Below, one piece after another: positions 12,144 through 14,645 of a stretch of DNA of 14,645 nt. The notes under the pieces were generated by a model. It had not been told where the DNA came from. It was given only the letters and a program-made list of their open reading frames with translations, and made no database searches. This stretch comes from Bacteroidota bacterium (lineage in GTDB: Bacteria; Bacteroidota; Bacteroidia; Flavobacteriales; Flavobacteriaceae). The position numbers and the translations under genes were made by a program. The stretch covers positions 1 through 14,645 of the forward strand of contig JAEZGB010000170.1 of assembly GCA_023437485.1 (NCBI GenBank), in the 5' to 3' direction. Position 1 is the first letter of the stretch; each line of letters starts with the position of its first letter.

Positions 12144-12185
12144 GAGGTCATTCAAAATTCAAAATTCATCATTCAAAATTTCACC
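12144..12185 (+). repeat. Right arm of the inverted heptamer pair before cinA
   Basis: GAGGTCA, TTCAAAA, TTCAAAA, TTCATCA, TTCAAAA, TTTCACC in phase, the last unit ending on the base before the ATG at 12186. With 12094-12128 it could form a hairpin of more than 20 bp with one mismatch and one bulge, filling the whole gap between hpt and cinA. Confidence 0.85.
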
Positions 12186-13439
12186 ATGACTGCAGCTATC
12201 GTAACCATCGGCGACGAAATCCTTATCGGCCAGGTTATTGACACCAACTCCGGTGTGATCGCCAAGGCATTGGAGGACATTGGGATCCGGGTTCAGGAGA
12301 TGATGTCGGTTTCCGATGATCGGCAACACATACTGCAGACTTTTTCAAGATATCAGGATAAGGTTGATCTCGTTTTGATTACAGGTGGTCTGGGGCCGAC
12401 AAAAGACGATATTACAAAAAACACCTTTTGCGAATATTTTGACGACGAGCTCGTTGTCGACCAAAATGTGTTGCAACATATCACCAAAATGTATGAGCGT
12501 GTTTTCAACAGGCCGCTCTCGGCGATGAACCGCGATCAGGCGCTCGTGCCTTCCAGATGCACGGTCCTTCACAACGAATTTGGCAGCGCGCCGGGAATGT
12601 GGATGCAAAAAGGCAAAACCGCTTTCGTTTCGATGCCTGGCGTTCCCTATGAAATGAAAGGCATCCTCAACAATCATCTCATCCCAAAACTCACCAAGGA
12701 ATTCAACCGCCCGCACATTATCCATAAAACCGTCATGACTTATGGCATGGGCGAAAGTCTGATCGCCGAGAGAATCGCCGATTGGGAAGACTCCCTGCCC
12801 GACTCGATCAGACTTGCCTATTTACCAAGTCCGGGACGCGTGAGGCTGCGGTTGACGGCGCGTGGAAGGGACAAAGAATCACTCGAGATTGAAATGGACA
12901 CGCAGGTGGCGGCCCTTGTTAAATTGATACCTGAAATTATCACCGGTTTTGACGACGGCGGCACAATTGAGCGAACGGTCGGGCAAATGCTCGCTGATAA
13001 AAGCCTTACGGTTTCAACTGCCGAAAGCTGCACGGGCGGCACGGTGGCGCAGATGATTTCATCGGTAGCGGGTGCGTCGCGCTATTTTCGCGGATCAATC
13101 GTGGCTTATAACAAGGAGCTCAAGACGGGTTTGCTTGGCATCGATAAAAAGTTGATTGCCGAATTTTCAGTGGTCAGCGCTGAGGTTGCCTCGGCCATGG
13201 CAACTGCGGCGAAGAAAATTTGCCAGAGTGATTTCGGTATCGGCATAACCGGAAACGCAGGGCCTACCACTGATGACACCAACGAGCCCGTTGGCATGGT
13301 CTACATTGCGGTCGCATCGGCACAAGGTGTTGTTGTTGAGTCGTTTAACTTCGGGCAGCCACGCGAAAAAGTGATCATCCGCGCCGCAAATAAAAGCCTC
13401 GAAATGCTCCGTGCCGAAATTTTGAAAAAAGGCGCATAA
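12186..13439 (+). CDS. cinA: CinA-family nicotinamide-nucleotide amidohydrolase
   Basis: A 417-residue two-domain protein. The N-terminal COG1058 domain (molybdopterin-binding fold, ADP-ribose pyrophosphatase in some members) shows IVTIGDEILIGQVIDTNS, GGLGPTKDDIT and MPGVPYEMKGI. The C-terminal domain (about 255-417) is the nicotinamide mononucleotide deamidase of NAD salvage, with STAESCTGGTVAQ (Ser281 the expected nucleophile), SIVAYNKELKTGLLG and GITGNAGP. The ATG at 12186 was chosen: the open frame extends back to a TTG at 12141, but those 15 extra codons are only the translated heptamer array, while TAAIVTIGDEIL is the family's normal N-terminus. It is followed after 71 bases by rpmB, a linkage common in flavobacteria. 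Confidence 0.95.
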   Translation: MTAAIVTIGDEILIGQVIDTNSGVIAKALEDIGIRVQEMMSVSDDRQHILQTFSRYQDKVDLVLITGGLGPTKDDITKNTFCEYFDDELVVDQNVLQHITKMYERVFNRPLSAMNRDQALVPSRCTVLHNEFGSAPGMWMQKGKTAFVSMPGVPYEMKGILNNHLIPKLTKEFNRPHIIHKTVMTYGMGESLIAERIADWEDSLPDSIRLAYLPSPGRVRLRLTARGRDKESLEIEMDTQVAALVKLIPEIITGFDDGGTIERTVGQMLADKSLTVSTAESCTGGTVAQMISSVAGASRYFRGSIVAYNKELKTGLLGIDKKLIAEFSVVSAEVASAMATAAKKICQSDFGIGITGNAGPTTDDTNEPVGMVYIAVASAQGVVVESFNFGQPREKVIIRAANKSLEMLRAEILKKGA

Positions 13440-13444
13440 TTTAT

Positions 13445-13475
13445 TTTGCACACAGGATTTTTTTTGCTTTCTTTG
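13445..13475 (+). promoter_or_regulatory. Promoter of the rpmB-rpmG-DUF4295 cluster
   Basis: TTTG (13445-13448), exactly 19 bases, TTTCTTTG (13468-13475), matching the Bacteroidota consensus TTTG, N19, TAnnTTTG except T for A at the second -7 position. It lies just after the cinA stop and 35 bases before the rpmB ATG. Confidence 0.62.
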
Positions 13476-13510
13476 CACCCTGATTTTGAATAACGAATAA
13501 AGATACAGCA

Positions 13511-13747
13511 ATGTCAAGAGTTTGTGACCTTACGGGTAAAAGGGCGATGGTTGGAAATAACGTGTCGCACGCGATGAACAAGACCAAGCGTAAATTCGCC
13601 GTCAATTTGATCAAGAAGCGTTTTTACCTGGCCGAAGAAGACAGGTGGATTACCCTAAGGGTAGCGGCTTCGACAATCAAGACAATTAACAAGAACGGAA
13701 TTGCGGCTGTCCTGAAAAAGGCGCAGCAGGATGGTTTCATCAAGTAA
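13511..13747 (+). CDS. rpmB: Large-subunit ribosomal protein bL28
   Basis: A 78-residue basic protein of the 50S subunit. It begins MSRVCDLTGKRAMVGNNVSH and continues with the NKTKRKFAVNLIKKRFYL segment and WITLRVAASTIKTINKNGI, the standard bL28 pattern. Only one cysteine (Cys5) remains in the N-terminal region, so this is the zinc-free form. First gene of a ribosomal cluster with rpmG 22 bases downstream. The likely promoter is 35 bases before the start. No Shine-Dalgarno sequence is seen, only an A-rich stretch, as is usual in flavobacteria. Confidence 0.97.
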   Translation: MSRVCDLTGKRAMVGNNVSHAMNKTKRKFAVNLIKKRFYLAEEDRWITLRVAASTIKTINKNGIAAVLKKAQQDGFIK

Positions 13748-13769
13748 TTCTTTAGAATAAGAAATAGCA

Positions 13770-13952
13770 ATGGCAAAGAAAGGCAACAGAATCCAGGTGA
13801 TTTTAGAGTGTACTGAGCACAAAGGAACCGGTATGCCCGGAACTTCACGGTACATCACGACCAAAAACAAAAAGAACACGCCGGACAGGCTTGAGATCAA
13901 GAAATTCAACCCTGTGTTGAAAAAAGTAACCGTTCACAAAGAAATTAAATAA
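13770..13952 (+). CDS. rpmG: Large-subunit ribosomal protein bL33
   Basis: A 60-residue protein of the 50S subunit near the E site. It begins MAKKGNRIQVILECTEHKGT and ends with the KFNPVLKKVTVHKEIK segment typical of bL33. Zinc-binding bL33 carries two C-x-x-C pairs. Here only Cys14 remains, so it is the C-minus, zinc-independent type. It lies 22 bases after rpmB and 6 bases before the DUF4295 gene, clearly in one operon. Confidence 0.97.
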   Translation: MAKKGNRIQVILECTEHKGTGMPGTSRYITTKNKKNTPDRLEIKKFNPVLKKVTVHKEIK

Positions 13953-13958
13953 TACGTC

Positions 13959-14111
13959 ATGGCAAAGAAAACCGTAGCAACGTTACAAACGTCGTCAAAG
14001 AGGCTGTCAAAGGTCATCAAAATGGTAAAGTCGCCAAAGACAGGCGCTTACACATTCGTGGAAAGCATCATGGCTCCTGAACTGGCCGATGAGTTCCTGA
14101 AAAAGAAATAA
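13959..14111 (+). CDS. DUF4295 protein, small Bacteroidota-specific ribosome-associated candidate
   Basis: A 50-residue, Lys-rich protein: starts MAKKTVATLQTSSKRLSKVI, contains VKSPKTGAYTFVESIM and ends APELADEFLKKK. This small protein is conserved between rpmG and ftsY in many Bacteroidota and is filed as DUF4295. Its size, basic charge and position directly after two ribosomal protein genes (6 bases from rpmG) argue for a ribosomal role. I recall that the Flavobacterium johnsoniae ribosome structure revealed an extra large-subunit protein named bL38, and this gene is a likely match, but I cannot verify the identity from sequence alone. A terminator 19 bases after the stop closes the operon. 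Confidence 0.88.
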   Translation: MAKKTVATLQTSSKRLSKVIKMVKSPKTGAYTFVESIMAPELADEFLKKK

Positions 14112-14130
14112 TTTTCTCAAAGCTATACAA

Positions 14131-14160
14131 GAGCTGCTTCATAACCGGAGCGGCTTTTTT
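14131..14160 (+). terminator. Terminator after the ribosomal cluster
   Basis: Stem GCTGCTTC (14133-14140) and GGAGCGGC (14147-14154), with two G-T pairs and loop ATAACC, followed by six T and a longer T-rich stretch. It separates rpmB-rpmG-DUF4295 from ftsY. Confidence 0.85.
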
Positions 14161-14168
14161 ATTTTTTA

Positions 14169-14176
14169 TATTTTTG
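14169..14176 (+). promoter_or_regulatory. Possible -7 element of ftsY
   Basis: TATTTTTG fits TAnnTTTG and lies 51 bases before the GTG start, after the terminator. No TTG is found at 19 bases and the region is T-rich, so this is weak. Confidence 0.35.
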
Positions 14177-14227
14177 TCTTGCGAACTTTAAATGTGCCAA
14201 TTTACAACTATCTAACCATAACCGCCC

Positions 14228-14645
14228 GTGTCGTTTTTCAAGAAACTTTTTTCATCTGAGAAAAAAATAAGCGAAGAAGCCAAGCAATCCCTGGACAAGG
14301 GCCTTGAGAAAACCAAGGAGAGCTTCTTTTCCAAACTTACAAAAGCCGTCGCCGGCAAATCCCGCGTTGATGACGATGTTCTCGACAATCTGGAGGAAGT
14401 TCTGGTATCCTCTGACGTAGGTGTCGAAACCACCCTCAAGATCATCAAGCGCATCGAGAAGCGCGTTGCCGAGGACAAATATCTCGGCACCGACGAACTC
14501 AACAGGATCCTGCGCGAGGAAATCGCGGGCCTGCTATCTGAAATTGATTCGGGTGACGCCGCCGAAGTTTCGCTTCCACAAGGCACCCGTCCGCACGTGA
14601 TCATGGTTGTGGGCGTCAATGGCGTTGGGAAGACCACCACTATCG
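14228..14645 (+). CDS. ftsY: Signal recognition particle receptor FtsY (partial, N-terminal)
   Basis: The first 139 residues of FtsY, the membrane-associated GTPase that receives the SRP-ribosome complex and hands it to the Sec translocon. Seen: amphipathic basic N-terminus (SFFKKLFSSEKK), a four-helix N domain (LDKGLEKTKESFFSKLTKAV and so on, with DDDVLDNLEEVLVSSDVGV), and the G-domain P-loop GVNGVGKT at 129-136 just before the window ends. The acidic A domain of E. coli FtsY is almost absent, as in other Bacteroidota. GTG at 14228 is the start because an in-frame TAA lies nine bases upstream. It is separated from the ribosomal cluster by a terminator, so it should have its own promoter. Confidence 0.96.
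   Translation, partial: MSFFKKLFSSEKKISEEAKQSLDKGLEKTKESFFSKLTKAVAGKSRVDDDVLDNLEEVLVSSDVGVETTLKIIKRIEKRVAEDKYLGTDELNRILREEIAGLLSEIDSGDAAEVSLPQGTRPHVIMVVGVNGVGKTTTI

Noticed and set aside
12141..12185. Longer CinA beginning at the TTG at 12141
   Set aside because: The additional 15 residues are a translated heptamer array. The family N-terminus starts at the ATG at 12186.

Overview
The window looks like the chromosome of a flavobacterium (Bacteroidota, probably Flavobacteriaceae). Three things point there: the gene string cinA - rpmB - rpmG - DUF4295 - ftsY, promoter-like motifs of the Bacteroidota type (TTTG, 19 bases, TAnnTTTG), and starts without Shine-Dalgarno sequences. Coding DNA is moderately GC-rich, while several intergenic stretches are very AT-rich. 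I see no phage, IS element, CRISPR array, rRNA or tRNA.

Layout. Positions 1-486 (-) hold the N-terminal part of a LolD/MacB-type ABC ATPase. 703-1371 (+) is a small lipoprotein with its own terminator, and 1657-1908 (+) a small Rho-N-like protein. It meets a two-gene minus-strand operon tail to tail: an ABC-F ATPase of the Uup type (4525-2672) and a SAM methyltransferase (2675-1905). 4674-5111 (+) is an Hsp20 chaperone behind a convincing sigma-54 promoter. 5318-5527 (-) is a 69-residue unknown, divergent from a family 2 glycosyltransferase (5715-6818, TTG start). Next come a 2-oxo acid dehydrogenase E2 subunit (6916-8358), RtcB RNA ligase (8664-10061), a DnaQ-type exonuclease (10234-11010), a fumarylacetoacetase-family protein overlapping an Hpt protein (11138-12093), CinA (12186-13439), the ribosomal cluster rpmB-rpmG-DUF4295 (13511-14111) and the start of ftsY (14228 to the edge). 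Most of these are unrelated housekeeping genes. Likely co-transcribed groups are ABC-F with the methyltransferase, FAH with Hpt, and rpmB-rpmG-DUF4295.

The most unusual content lies mainly between the genes. Many gaps carry short tandem arrays with a strict 7-base (sometimes 8-base) period: a 4-base core plus about 3 variable bases, very often in blocks of four units. They sit flush against stop codons, start codons or terminator T-runs. At rtcB/exonuclease and hpt/cinA they form inverted pairs filling the gap between two genes. At two places the same kind of heptamer array lies inside a gene, in the flexible linker of the E2 subunit. The pattern recalls the heptameric STRR repeats of filamentous cyanobacteria. 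I cannot tell from sequence alone whether it has been described in flavobacteria.
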